DNA of 64,000 bases from NCBI GenBank assembly GCA_963783445.1, contig CAWANP010000008.1:1-64000 (forward strand), in the 5' to 3' direction. The DNA comes from CAWANP01 sp963783445 (GTDB lineage: Bacteria; Chloroflexota; Anaerolineae; JAAYZQ01). Positions 25,588-32,822 of the stretch are shown piece by piece. The stretch's first letter is position 1, and each line of letters begins with the position of its first letter. Position numbers and translations under genes: made by a program. The notes under the pieces were generated by a model. That model ran no database searches. It was not told where the DNA came from and worked only from the letters and a program-made list of their open reading frames with translations.

Positions 25588-25618
25588 TATAGCGCAATTG
25601 ACAGAATGTGTCAATTCG
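25588..25618 (-). promoter_or_regulatory. Consensus promoter of the CBM48 gene with overlapping palindrome
   Basis: TTGACA (25616-25611), 17-bp spacer, TATAAT (25593-25588) on the minus strand. A palindrome with 8-bp arms AATTGACA and TGTCAATT (25598-25618) around a 5-nt centre covers the -35, so a repressor could block the gene here. Confidence 0.82.
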
Positions 25619-25623
25619 GGGGA

Positions 25624-25652
25624 TTGACCCCTAGGAGAATCGGATGTACAAT
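25624..25652 (+). promoter_or_regulatory. Promoter of tsaC
   Basis: TTGACC (25624-25629), 17-bp spacer, TACAAT (25647-25652), divergent from the CBM48 promoter. Confidence 0.72.
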
Positions 25653-25714
25653 AGTCAGGATATCAGATTAGCAAAGCCAGGTATGACTCGCTATGCTTGC
25701 GCGGAGAGACACTC

Positions 25715-26389
25715 ATGGTCGAGACCCACAGGATCTCAGTACAGAAGCCTGGTGCCCTGGAACAGGCTGCAGAACGACTGTGCCAAGGGGATCTGGTTGC
25801 CTTTCCTACGGACACCGTCTATGGTGTCGGGACCCACGGATTCCTGGAGCATGCGGTTGCACGCCTGTACAGCGTAAAGCGACGACCAGCGCAGCTGCCA
25901 ATCCCTCTCTTGCTGTCAGAAGCAGGTGATATGGATACTGTCTGTACGGGAATACCTCCAGTAGCATGGCAGCTCGCTGAGCATTTTTGGCCAGGCGGCC
26001 TCAGCCTGGTACTGTACCGGGCGAGCGCTGTACCTGATGCCGTGACTGCTGGGGGCCCAACGGTGGCTGTACGCGTGCCCGGCCATCCTTTTGTCCAAGC
26101 GCTCTGCTGCCAAGTGGGCGCCCCCCTGGCAGCCACGAGCGCCAATCTGCACGGCCAGCCGCCCCCCATCACTGCCGACGAAGTGCAGGTCATGCTAGGG
26201 GGGCGCATCCCTCTCCTGCTCGATGGCGGGGCCTGCTCGGGTGGTATGGCATCCACCGTGCTGGACCTGACCGTGTGGCCACCGGCAATCTTGCGAGCTG
26301 GTCCGGTGGAGGCAGATCAGTTGGCCAGCCTCGTGCCTTTGGCGCTCACCAAACCATCCGGTTTGGCCAAGGAGGCGCCACAACTCTGA
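25715..26389 (+). CDS. tsaC: Threonylcarbamoyl-AMP synthase (Sua5/YciO/YrdC family)
   Basis: A 224-residue YrdC-fold enzyme that makes threonylcarbamoyl-AMP from threonine, bicarbonate and ATP for the t6A modification of ANN-decoding tRNAs. Motifs include GDLVAFPTDTVYGVG, YSVKRRPAQLPIPLLL, FWPGGLSLVL, VAVRVPGHPF and APLAATSANLHG. The length suits the short TsaC form without the Sua5 domain. An in-frame TTG at 25697 precedes it, but the ATG at 25715 has GCGGAGAG at the right distance. It stands alone between two promoters. The RRPAQ replaces the more usual KxR-xx-P segment only slightly. Confidence 0.92.
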   Translation: MVETHRISVQKPGALEQAAERLCQGDLVAFPTDTVYGVGTHGFLEHAVARLYSVKRRPAQLPIPLLLSEAGDMDTVCTGIPPVAWQLAEHFWPGGLSLVLYRASAVPDAVTAGGPTVAVRVPGHPFVQALCCQVGAPLAATSANLHGQPPPITADEVQVMLGGRIPLLLDGGACSGGMASTVLDLTVWPPAILRAGPVEADQLASLVPLALTKPSGLAKEAPQL

Positions 26390-26418
26390 TTGACGCTCCC
26401 TCCAGATCGTGCTATAAT
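26390..26418 (+). promoter_or_regulatory. Promoter of the glycosyltransferase operon
   Basis: TTGACG (26390-26395), 17-bp spacer, TATAAT (26413-26418), directly after the tsaC stop. Confidence 0.85.
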
Positions 26419-26476
26419 GCCCCCGCGCGATGCAATACACGCCCAACAGAGGGATTACTCGCCCAGGAGGCAAAAC

Positions 26477-26509
26477 GTGTCATGTCACGGGCTCGGTGCG
26501 CAGAACTAG
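26477..26509 (+). CDS. Possible 10-codon leader ORF coupled to the glycosyltransferase
   Basis: A GTG at 26477 with a strong AGGAGG 6 nt upstream reads MSCHGLGAQN and ends with TAG directly before, and in frame with, the ATG of the glycosyltransferase gene (TAGATG). The downstream gene has no good ribosome site of its own, so translation may depend on this leader. It could equally be a lost N-terminal extension. Confidence 0.35.
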   Translation: MSCHGLGAQN

Positions 26510-27652
26510 ATGCTCATCGGCATTGATGCCAGCCGATCGACGGCTGGGCAGCGCACAGGTACTGAGAACTATTCCCTTTACCTGATCAGGGAACTTCTTG
26601 CCTCGACGAAAGGGCATCGATTCAGGCTCTATTTCAATCAGGCGCCGCCCCCTGGTCTATTTCCGGACAAAACAGAGTACAGGGTAATCCCTTTCACCCG
26701 GTTATGGACCCACCTACGTCTCTCATGGGAGATGTTCAGGCATGCACCGGATCTACTCTTTGTCCCATCGCACGTACTGCCGCTCGTCCATCCCCAGTGC
26801 AGTGTCGTCACAGTCCACGACCTGGGATATCTCTACTATCCGGAGGCGCACACCCTATCCCAGAACGCCTACCTGCGTTGGTCTACACGCTTCAATGCCC
26901 GCTCTGCCGCCGCTGTGCTGGCTGACTCGGAAGCTACGCGCCAAGATCTTGTGCGTCATTACCAAATCCCTAAGGAAAAGATCAGCGTCGTCTATCCCGG
27001 TCGGGACGAGACTTTGCTTCGCATCTGCGATCCGGCTGCCCTTGCCGGCGTTCGCGCTCGCTACGGCCTGAACGAAGCGTACCTCCTTTACGTTGGCACC
27101 CTTCACCCACGCAAGAACCTGGTCCGCCTCGTCCAGGCATTCAGCCTCCTTGTCCAATCCCCGGCCTCCAATGCTCAGTCGCTGATCCCCAATCTCCAAT
27201 TGGTTCTGGCCGGGCAGAAGGGCTGGCTCTACGACGAGGTATTTGCCCTGGTCCGGAAACTGGGCCTGAGGGATCGGGTGCATCTGACCGGCTACGTACC
27301 CGAGGCTGACCTCGCTGCCCTGCTGAGCGGGGCACGGGCCTTTGTCTATCCCTCTCTATACGAGGGCTTTGGCTTCCCGGTCCTGGAATCGATGGCCTGC
27401 GGCACGCCAGTCATCTGCTCCAATGTCTCGTCCCTGCCCGAGGTGGCCGGGGATGCCGCGATCCAGGTGGATCCTCTGGATGTGGAGGCATTGGCCCAAG
27501 CACTGTACCACGTCATATCAGACGATGGGCTTTGTCGCGAACTGGTGGAGCGCGGCTACCGGCAAGTCCAGCGCTTCTCCTGGCAGCGCTGCACCCGGGA
27601 GACGATGCAGGTGTTCGAGGAAGCGGCCAGAACCAGTGGAGACAGGGCATGA
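26510..27652 (+). CDS. GT4-type glycosyltransferase
   Basis: A 380-residue GT-B fold glycosyltransferase (family 4 like). The N-terminus reads MLIGIDASRSTAGQRTGTENYS, typical of mannosyl/glucosyl transferases; the C-terminal domain has LLYVGTLHPRKNLVRLV, VHLTGYVPEADLAALL and the donor-binding YPSLYEGFGFPVLESMACGTPVICSN with the EX7E motif. It probably adds a sugar from an NDP donor to a lipid-linked glycan at the inner membrane face. It is the first gene of an operon: the next glycosyltransferase starts within its stop codon (ATGA), pointing to a shared role in exopolysaccharide or cell-surface glycan synthesis. Sugar and acceptor are unknown. Confidence 0.9.
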   Translation: MLIGIDASRSTAGQRTGTENYSLYLIRELLASTKGHRFRLYFNQAPPPGLFPDKTEYRVIPFTRLWTHLRLSWEMFRHAPDLLFVPSHVLPLVHPQCSVVTVHDLGYLYYPEAHTLSQNAYLRWSTRFNARSAAAVLADSEATRQDLVRHYQIPKEKISVVYPGRDETLLRICDPAALAGVRARYGLNEAYLLYVGTLHPRKNLVRLVQAFSLLVQSPASNAQSLIPNLQLVLAGQKGWLYDEVFALVRKLGLRDRVHLTGYVPEADLAALLSGARAFVYPSLYEGFGFPVLESMACGTPVICSNVSSLPEVAGDAAIQVDPLDVEALAQALYHVISDDGLCRELVERGYRQVQRFSWQRCTRETMQVFEEAARTSGDRA

Positions 27653-28440
27653 ACAGGGTTGAGATCCTGGGCGTGGGCGTGGACAATGCAGGCTACACCG
27701 AGCTTTTGGACCACGTGGACGCCTATATCGCCAGCGGCCAGCCCCATCAGATCGTCACGCTCAACACAGAGATGCTGGTCGCGACCCACAGCGACCCGGC
27801 ATTCCGCCAGATACTGAATAGGGCCGACCTGGTCGTGGCCGACGCCGTGGGATTGGTTCTGGCCGCCCGCTTGCTCGGCCATTCCCTGGGGGAGCGGGTG
27901 ACCGGCTCCGACGGCATCCACCGGCTTTCGGCCCACTGCGCCCGGTGGGGTTACCGGCCATTTTTCCTGGGGGCTGCGCCAGGTGTTGCCGAGGTCGTCG
28001 CCGAACGGCTGGCGGCGGCCAATCCAGGCTTGGAGGTGGCCGGCACCTTTGCTGGCACCCCGCGCGGCGAGGACGAAGACGAGGTCATTGCTCAGGTACG
28101 CGCCACGGCGCCGGATCTGCTCTTCGTAGCCTATGGCGTCCCGGCTGAGGAAAAGTGGATTGCCCGCAACCAGGATCGCTTGGGCGTGCCGGTCATGATC
28201 GGAGTGGGTGGCAGCTTTGATTTTGTAGCTGGCGTCACCAAAAGAGCGCCCGCTTGGATGCGCCGGCTAGGTATGGAATGGCTCTACCGCTTGATCCGCG
28301 AGCCATGGCGCTGGCGGCGCCAGTTGGCGCTACCCCGCTTCCTGACATTGGTACTCAGACAGCGGTGGATGCAGCTACGGGGAACCGAATTGAATTCCGG
28401 CAATCAAAATAACTCGAGTTCTTTGGAGGAACAGGAATGA
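27649..28440 (+). CDS. WecG/TagA/CpsF-family glycosyltransferase
   Basis: A 263-residue GT26 enzyme: VEILGVGVDNAGYTELLDHV, TLNTEMLVATHSDPAF, VVADAVGLVLAARLLG, RVTGSDGIHRLS, FFLGAAPGVAEVVAERL and the C-terminal RAPAWMRRLGMEWLYRLIREP. Family members transfer N-acetylmannosamine(-uronate) or other sugars to undecaprenyl-linked N-acetylglucosamine in surface polymer synthesis. Its ATG overlaps the stop of the preceding GT4 gene and its own stop overlaps the start of the M20 peptidase gene, so the three are translationally coupled. A conserved Asp in VVADAVG is the expected base. The glycan cannot be named. Confidence 0.9.
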   Translation: MNRVEILGVGVDNAGYTELLDHVDAYIASGQPHQIVTLNTEMLVATHSDPAFRQILNRADLVVADAVGLVLAARLLGHSLGERVTGSDGIHRLSAHCARWGYRPFFLGAAPGVAEVVAERLAAANPGLEVAGTFAGTPRGEDEDEVIAQVRATAPDLLFVAYGVPAEEKWIARNQDRLGVPVMIGVGGSFDFVAGVTKRAPAWMRRLGMEWLYRLIREPWRWRRQLALPRFLTLVLRQRWMQLRGTELNSGNQNNSSSLEEQE

Positions 28441-29618
28441 AGGCAAGCGAAATCTGGAAGCTAGCAGAAGCGAATCGCCAGGGCCTGGTGTCCTTTGCTC
28501 AGAAACTGATCCAAACACCAAGCCTATCTGGCCAGGAAGGCGACTTGGCTGCGCTGGTAGAGGCCGAAATGAGGCTCCTGGACTACGATAAGGTCTGGGT
28601 GGACGAGGCAGGCAATGTCATCGGCCGTATCCCTGGCAGCGGGGGACCGTCGTTGATGTTCAACGCGCACATGGACCAAGTGGATGCTGGCGACCCGACC
28701 CGCTGGCCCCATCCACCATTCGGTGGCGAGATCTATGACGGCGAGCTGTGGGGCCGGGGCGCGGCTGATATGCAGGGCGCCCTGGCGGCGATGGTCTATG
28801 CCGGGGGTCTGATCAAACAACTGGGGGCCAGCCCACCGGGTGACGTATACGTGAGCGCGGTCGTCCAGGAAGAGGTGGGCGGTCTGGGAGCACGGCATCT
28901 GGCCCGAACCCTGCCCGTGGACAGGGCTATCGTCGGAGAGGCGAGCGGCAACCACCTGCGCCGCGGGCACCGGGGCAGGATAGAGCTGCTGGCCCACTTT
29001 GAGGGACGGTCGGTTCACGCCTCCATGCCAGACCTGGGCATCAATCCGCACTTTTCGATGATGCACTTTGTGGAGAAACTGCGATCCCTGCACATGGCCT
29101 CGGACCCGGTCTATGGCGCCTCAACGGTGGCTCCAACACGCGTAGTTAGTGAACCAGGAAGCGCCAACGTGACCCCTGGTGAGATCCGCCTTGTGCTTGA
29201 CTGGCGTAACATCCCCGGTGAAGGGCCAGCGGAAATCCTGGGCAAATTGGAGGCTCCGCTCGCTCGCAGCCTGGAGTCCGGCTGCCAGGGTCGGGTCGAG
29301 GTCACCACCAAGGAATTAACCACCTACACCGGCTTTCAGATGACCTTTCCCGACACCTTTCCCTCTTTTACTACAGATGCCGACCATCCCTGGTTGGCCG
29401 CGGCGCAAGAGACATTGACGACGGCACTAGGTCGTGAAATAGAGGTGGACGTCTGGCGCTTTGCCACCGACGGCGGCCACTTTGCTGCCGCAGGTACCAC
29501 CGTTCTCGGGTTTGGCCCCGGGGTCGATACGGTGGTCCACACGGTAGAAGAGCGGATATCTCTGGACCAACTCGTGGAGAACGCGGTAGGCTGTGTGGCT
29601 TTGGCCATGGCAGGCTGA
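28437..29618 (+). CDS. M20-family metallopeptidase/deacylase (ArgE/DapE type)
   Basis: A 393-residue dinuclear metal hydrolase. Metal ligands and catalytic residues are visible: MFNAHMDQVDAG (His, Asp), GRGAADMQGALAAM (Asp), VVQEEVGGLG (catalytic Glu plus metal Glu), then the dimerisation lid (GHRGRIELLAHFEGRSVHASMP) and the C-terminal FGPGVDTVVHTVEE with the last histidine. The layout resembles YgeY/ArgE/DapE proteins, which remove acyl groups from amino acids or cut small peptides. Its start overlaps the glycosyltransferase stop (ATGA), although a metabolic link is not obvious. The substrate is unknown. Confidence 0.9.
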   Translation: MKASEIWKLAEANRQGLVSFAQKLIQTPSLSGQEGDLAALVEAEMRLLDYDKVWVDEAGNVIGRIPGSGGPSLMFNAHMDQVDAGDPTRWPHPPFGGEIYDGELWGRGAADMQGALAAMVYAGGLIKQLGASPPGDVYVSAVVQEEVGGLGARHLARTLPVDRAIVGEASGNHLRRGHRGRIELLAHFEGRSVHASMPDLGINPHFSMMHFVEKLRSLHMASDPVYGASTVAPTRVVSEPGSANVTPGEIRLVLDWRNIPGEGPAEILGKLEAPLARSLESGCQGRVEVTTKELTTYTGFQMTFPDTFPSFTTDADHPWLAAAQETLTTALGREIEVDVWRFATDGGHFAAAGTTVLGFGPGVDTVVHTVEERISLDQLVENAVGCVALAMAG

Positions 29619-29637
29619 GAGTGGAATGCTGCCACCT

Positions 29638-29706
29638 ATCAGCAATCAGCCCCTGAGATGCGGCAAATGGAAGCTGATGGCTGATAGCTGGCAGATAGCC
29701 GCTGAT
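29638..29706. repeat. Short imperfect repeats of CTGATAGC/CTATCAGC type
   Basis: Several direct and inverted copies of CTGATAGC and GCTGATGGCTGATAGC occur between the peptidase and methyltransferase genes. They could fold into alternative hairpins. Length and purity are low, so this may be an eroded intergenic repeat. Confidence 0.45.
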
Positions 29707-29728
29707 AGCAGATTCTTGGAGGAGAGAC

Positions 29729-30502
29729 GTGACAACAGAGTACGACATGTTTGCCGATGTGTATGACTTGCAGTATGGAACCACCACGATGGACCTGGAC
29801 TTCTATCTCGAGGAGGCCAGGGCTGCGCAGCCGCCGGTGCTGGAACTGGCCTGTGGTACCGGCCGGGTCACGCTGCCCATTGCCCAGGCTGGAGTGCCGA
29901 TTGTTGGGGTAGACAGCTCGGTGCGGATGCTGGATAAGGGCCAGGCAAAGGCCAGGGAGTTGGGTGATCTGCCGGTACGCTGGCTGCAAGCCGACATGCG
30001 CAGCTTTTGCCTGGAGGAACGTTTTGGCCTGGCCATTATCCCCGCCCGGTCGTTCCTTCACCTACTCAACCCCGACGATCAGATCCAGGTCCTCACGAAC
30101 ATCGGCGAGCATCTGGCTCCTGGTGGCCGGCTGGCTCTGAATCTGTTCATCCCCGACCTGAGAAGGATAGCCGAGCACACGACCACGACCCAACAAGGGC
30201 TCAGCTACTTGCAGGAGATCAGCGATGCGACCCGCGGTACCCGCGTGGCCGTCTGGGCGAGCCACCGCTACGAGATCCACCAACAGCGCATCCGCGTGCA
30301 ATACCGCTACGAAGAACTGGATGGCGAAGGCTTGGTGACGAGCACGCGCTACCGCAGTTTCACCCTATGCTACATTTGGCCGCGGGAGATGGAACACCTG
30401 CTGGCCCGCTGCGGCTTTGAGGTTGAGGCGGTCTATGGCTGGTTCGACCGGCGCCCTCTGGATGAACACAGCGGCGAGCAAGTTTGGGTCGCAAGGCGGT
30501 GA
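29729..30502 (+). CDS. Class I SAM-dependent methyltransferase
   Basis: A 257-residue methyltransferase of the type 11/25 group. The SAM-binding motif I is VLELACGTGRVTLPIA (residues about 37-52), followed by VGVDSSVRML (acidic residue of motif II), QADMRSF and a C-terminal beta-rich part with YRSFTLCYIWPREMEHLLARCGF. The start is a GTG with GGAGAG upstream. The HAD gene begins 1 bp after its stop, so the pair is co-transcribed. The methyl acceptor is not predictable; proteins of this shape modify small molecules. Confidence 0.85.
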   Translation: MTTEYDMFADVYDLQYGTTTMDLDFYLEEARAAQPPVLELACGTGRVTLPIAQAGVPIVGVDSSVRMLDKGQAKARELGDLPVRWLQADMRSFCLEERFGLAIIPARSFLHLLNPDDQIQVLTNIGEHLAPGGRLALNLFIPDLRRIAEHTTTTQQGLSYLQEISDATRGTRVAVWASHRYEIHQQRIRVQYRYEELDGEGLVTSTRYRSFTLCYIWPREMEHLLARCGFEVEAVYGWFDRRPLDEHSGEQVWVARR

Positions 30503-30503
30503 C

Positions 30504-31427
30504 ATGGGAAAACATCTCAAAGTTATCATTGATTTCGATGGCACACTGACCGCTGAGGAGACACAGGTCGCGGAATTGGCCGCGAGGTCGCTGGATACGC
30601 TGGCACAAGAGATCATCCGGGTATCACGGCAGACCTTGGCTGACGATTATCAAGAGACACAGGAACGGCTACTGAGAGAGCCGCACCGCTACTTCTGGGA
30701 AGTCCATGGGTTGGTAGCCTCCTACTGTGACGAAGGCGCCTTTATCCTCAATACGACGACGCTACAAACTATGCTACGCGAAAACCCGGTCTATGCCAAG
30801 GCCATCGCCGCCGCCTACCCACAGGCCGAATACGACCCTGTCGTTGACTGTACCAACCATCTCTTTCATCATCACACGGCGGAATTGCTGCCTCAATTTC
30901 GCCCGGCGGCTCGCGACGTATTGATCGGGCTGGCCGAACACCCCGGCCGTACGCCCATCATCCTCACCAATTCGCTGGGCGACAAGGTGCACAAGCAACT
31001 GAAGACGATTGGACTCGCGGAGGAAGTAGCGGTACTGGGTGATACCCGCCAGTACGAAATGGCCCCCGGGTGGCCGCATCGCTTCCGTCATCCAGAACTG
31101 GGCGAGATCCAGGTCTGGCCCGTGGACGAGCTGCATGCCGTGGACCTGCGCCGTCCGGCCTACTATCAGGCTCTGGTCCAAGCAGCGGCTGACGACGGCT
31201 CCGGCCGGCTGCATTTGGCGGTGGTCGCCGACACCTTTTCCCTGCCGGGGGCGATGCCACTGATGCTGGGCATCCCCTTCTTCCTACTACGCACACCCTA
31301 CACCCCAGCCTGGTGCGCTCGTGTCGTAGCGCAGCATCCCCTGGGTCATGTCCTGGACGACCTGGCCGAATTGCCTACGGAGCTGGACCGGTTCTCGCCG
31401 CCGGTCCTTGGTTCAGACCTACCTTAG
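30504..31427 (+). CDS. HAD-superfamily hydrolase
   Basis: A 307-residue protein with the HAD nucleophile motif VIIDFDGTLT (Asp9, Asp11) at the N-terminus, a helical cap region of about 90 residues, motif II IILTNSLGDK and a later LAVVADTFSLPGAMPL segment in place of the usual acidic motif IV. It is longer than simple phosphatases of the class. The ATG at 30504 is preceded by GGCGGTGA, a modest site, and lies 1 bp after the methyltransferase stop. Substrate unknown; a phosphatase acting on the methyltransferase product would be only a guess. Confidence 0.78.
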   Translation: MGKHLKVIIDFDGTLTAEETQVAELAARSLDTLAQEIIRVSRQTLADDYQETQERLLREPHRYFWEVHGLVASYCDEGAFILNTTTLQTMLRENPVYAKAIAAAYPQAEYDPVVDCTNHLFHHHTAELLPQFRPAARDVLIGLAEHPGRTPIILTNSLGDKVHKQLKTIGLAEEVAVLGDTRQYEMAPGWPHRFRHPELGEIQVWPVDELHAVDLRRPAYYQALVQAAADDGSGRLHLAVVADTFSLPGAMPLMLGIPFFLLRTPYTPAWCARVVAQHPLGHVLDDLAELPTELDRFSPPVLGSDLP

Positions 31428-31444
31428 CTAACCATTCTCAGTAG

Positions 31445-31492
31445 CCCACAACAAGGGTTTGTCGTGGGCGCTTCTGAGTACGAAGCGCTCAC
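31445..31492. terminator. Two adjacent hairpins after the HAD gene
   Basis: The first pairs CCCAC-ACAA with TTGT-GTGGG (31445-31468); the second pairs GTGGGCGCTTC with GAAGCGCTCAC (31464-31492, one G-T pair). They overlap, so they are alternatives. Either could end transcription of the methyltransferase-HAD unit, though no U-tract follows. Confidence 0.55.
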
Positions 31493-31520
31493 GTGTGTAT
31501 TGATGCATGGCCCACATTGC

Positions 31521-31549
31521 TTGGGTTCCGCAAGGACCTGTGGTACAAT
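31521..31549 (+). promoter_or_regulatory. Promoter of the Nudix gene
   Basis: TTGGGT (31521-31526), 17-bp spacer, TACAAT (31544-31549). Confidence 0.55.
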
Positions 31550-31625
31550 CCCCTGCACCTCGGTCCCGAGGGCAGATGTGGCAGATAGCTAGCGCCCTTG
31601 CGGGTAGGTATCTAGGAGATAGAGA

Positions 31626-32642
31626 TTGTACTGTATCCAGTGTGGTGCCAAGCTGACAGAGAAGCAACTCGATGGCCGGCTGCGACCGGTCTGTCCGGCG
31701 TGCGGCCATGTCGCTTACCAACAGCTCAAGGTCGGCGCCGGCGTACTGGTGGAACAGGAGGGAGCGTTGCTCCTGGTACAACGCTCGCCGGAGAACAAGG
31801 CATTCCCCGGAGCCTGGAACCTGCCCGCTGGCTACTGTGAGGCCGATGAGCCTCCGCTCATCGCCGCTGCTCACGAGGCTGCTGAGGAAAGCGGCCTCCA
31901 GGTTCAGGTAGGCCGCCTGGTCGACGTCTACTACTTTGATGATGACCCGCGGGGCAACGGCCTGCTAGTGGTCTATGAAGCCAAAGTCGCAGGCGGCGAG
32001 CTGCGCAAAGAAGGCACGGGTCCAGAGGTCTCTGCTGCTGGTTTCTACCCACCCGAGCGGTTGCCGGCGCCCTTGTGTGGCGGCGGACACGCACGGGCCA
32101 TCCGTGCCTGGCAAAGCCGGATCCTTGACCGCTGGCAGCCGGGAGCGCCTCTGCGCTTCTGCCCCCATTGTGCTCATCCATTGGAGAAACACGTGGCTTT
32201 TGGCCGGCAGCGGCCTGCGTGCCCGGGTTGTGGCTTTGTCCATTTTCGCGATCCGAAAGTCGGGGTCTCGGTGTTGGTAGAACGCAGCGGGCAGGTAGTG
32301 CTTGTGCGGCGGGCCATCGAGCCAGGCTTGGGCCAATGGTGTCTGCCCGCCGGCTTTGTAGAATGGGACGAGGCGCCCGAGGCCGCGGCCGCCCGGGAGT
32401 GCGCAGAAGAAACAGGCTTGATCGTCGCCAACCTCGAGCTGTTGGAGGCAACCCACTACACGCAAGACTTCCGCGGACCAGGGATCAACCTGATCTATAA
32501 GGCGCAGGTAGCAGACGGAACCCTGAATCCCGGTGATGACGCAGCCGCTGCCCGCTGGTTTTCACCTGCTGAACTTCCTCCCCAGGGGATGATCGCTTTC
32601 CACAGCCATTATGTCATTTTAGAACGCTGGCGCCAGGGGTAA
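31626..32642 (+). CDS. Duplicated zinc-ribbon/Nudix hydrolase
   Basis: A 338-residue protein with two full zinc-ribbon-plus-Nudix modules in tandem. Module 1 has ribbon cysteines 3, 6, 23 and 26 and a Nudix box at residues 69-91, but with His83 in place of the conserved Arg (HEAAEESGL). Module 2 has cysteines 179, 182, 199 and 202 and a perfect Nudix box at 243-265 (Arg257, RECAEETGL). Nudix enzymes cleave nucleoside diphosphate-X compounds; a preceding zinc ribbon is typical of NADH/ADP-ribose types. Module 2 is probably the main catalytic unit and module 1 may be regulatory. The start is TTG with GGAGAT upstream. Most such proteins have only one module. Confidence 0.88.
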   Translation: MYCIQCGAKLTEKQLDGRLRPVCPACGHVAYQQLKVGAGVLVEQEGALLLVQRSPENKAFPGAWNLPAGYCEADEPPLIAAAHEAAEESGLQVQVGRLVDVYYFDDDPRGNGLLVVYEAKVAGGELRKEGTGPEVSAAGFYPPERLPAPLCGGGHARAIRAWQSRILDRWQPGAPLRFCPHCAHPLEKHVAFGRQRPACPGCGFVHFRDPKVGVSVLVERSGQVVLVRRAIEPGLGQWCLPAGFVEWDEAPEAAAARECAEETGLIVANLELLEATHYTQDFRGPGINLIYKAQVADGTLNPGDDAAAARWFSPAELPPQGMIAFHSHYVILERWRQG

Positions 32643-32687
32643 GCGGACCCAAGCCCCTCTGGGGAAGGCGATGCTCCCGTCCAGCTA

Positions 32688-32726
32688 CGCCCCGGCCTCA
32701 ACATGGGCGGCGTATGGCCCGGGGCG
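32688..32726 (+). terminator. Hairpin after the Nudix gene
   Basis: Arms CGCCCCGG (32688-32695) and CCGGGGCG (32719-32726), 23-nt loop. Weak as a terminator because a U-tract is lacking, but it lies in the right place. Confidence 0.45.
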
Positions 32727-32730
32727 GCCT

Positions 32731-32759
32731 TTGACGGGGCACAGTGCCTATGATAGAAT
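32731..32759 (+). promoter_or_regulatory. Promoter of the GH13 gene
   Basis: TTGACG (32731-32736), 17-bp spacer, TAGAAT (32754-32759), with a leader of about 55 nt. Confidence 0.72.
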
Positions 32760-32822
32760 GGCGCCCGGCCAACACCAGGGCTAGAGCAGAATCACCGATA
32801 TAGAGAAGGAAGGAACAAGGCG

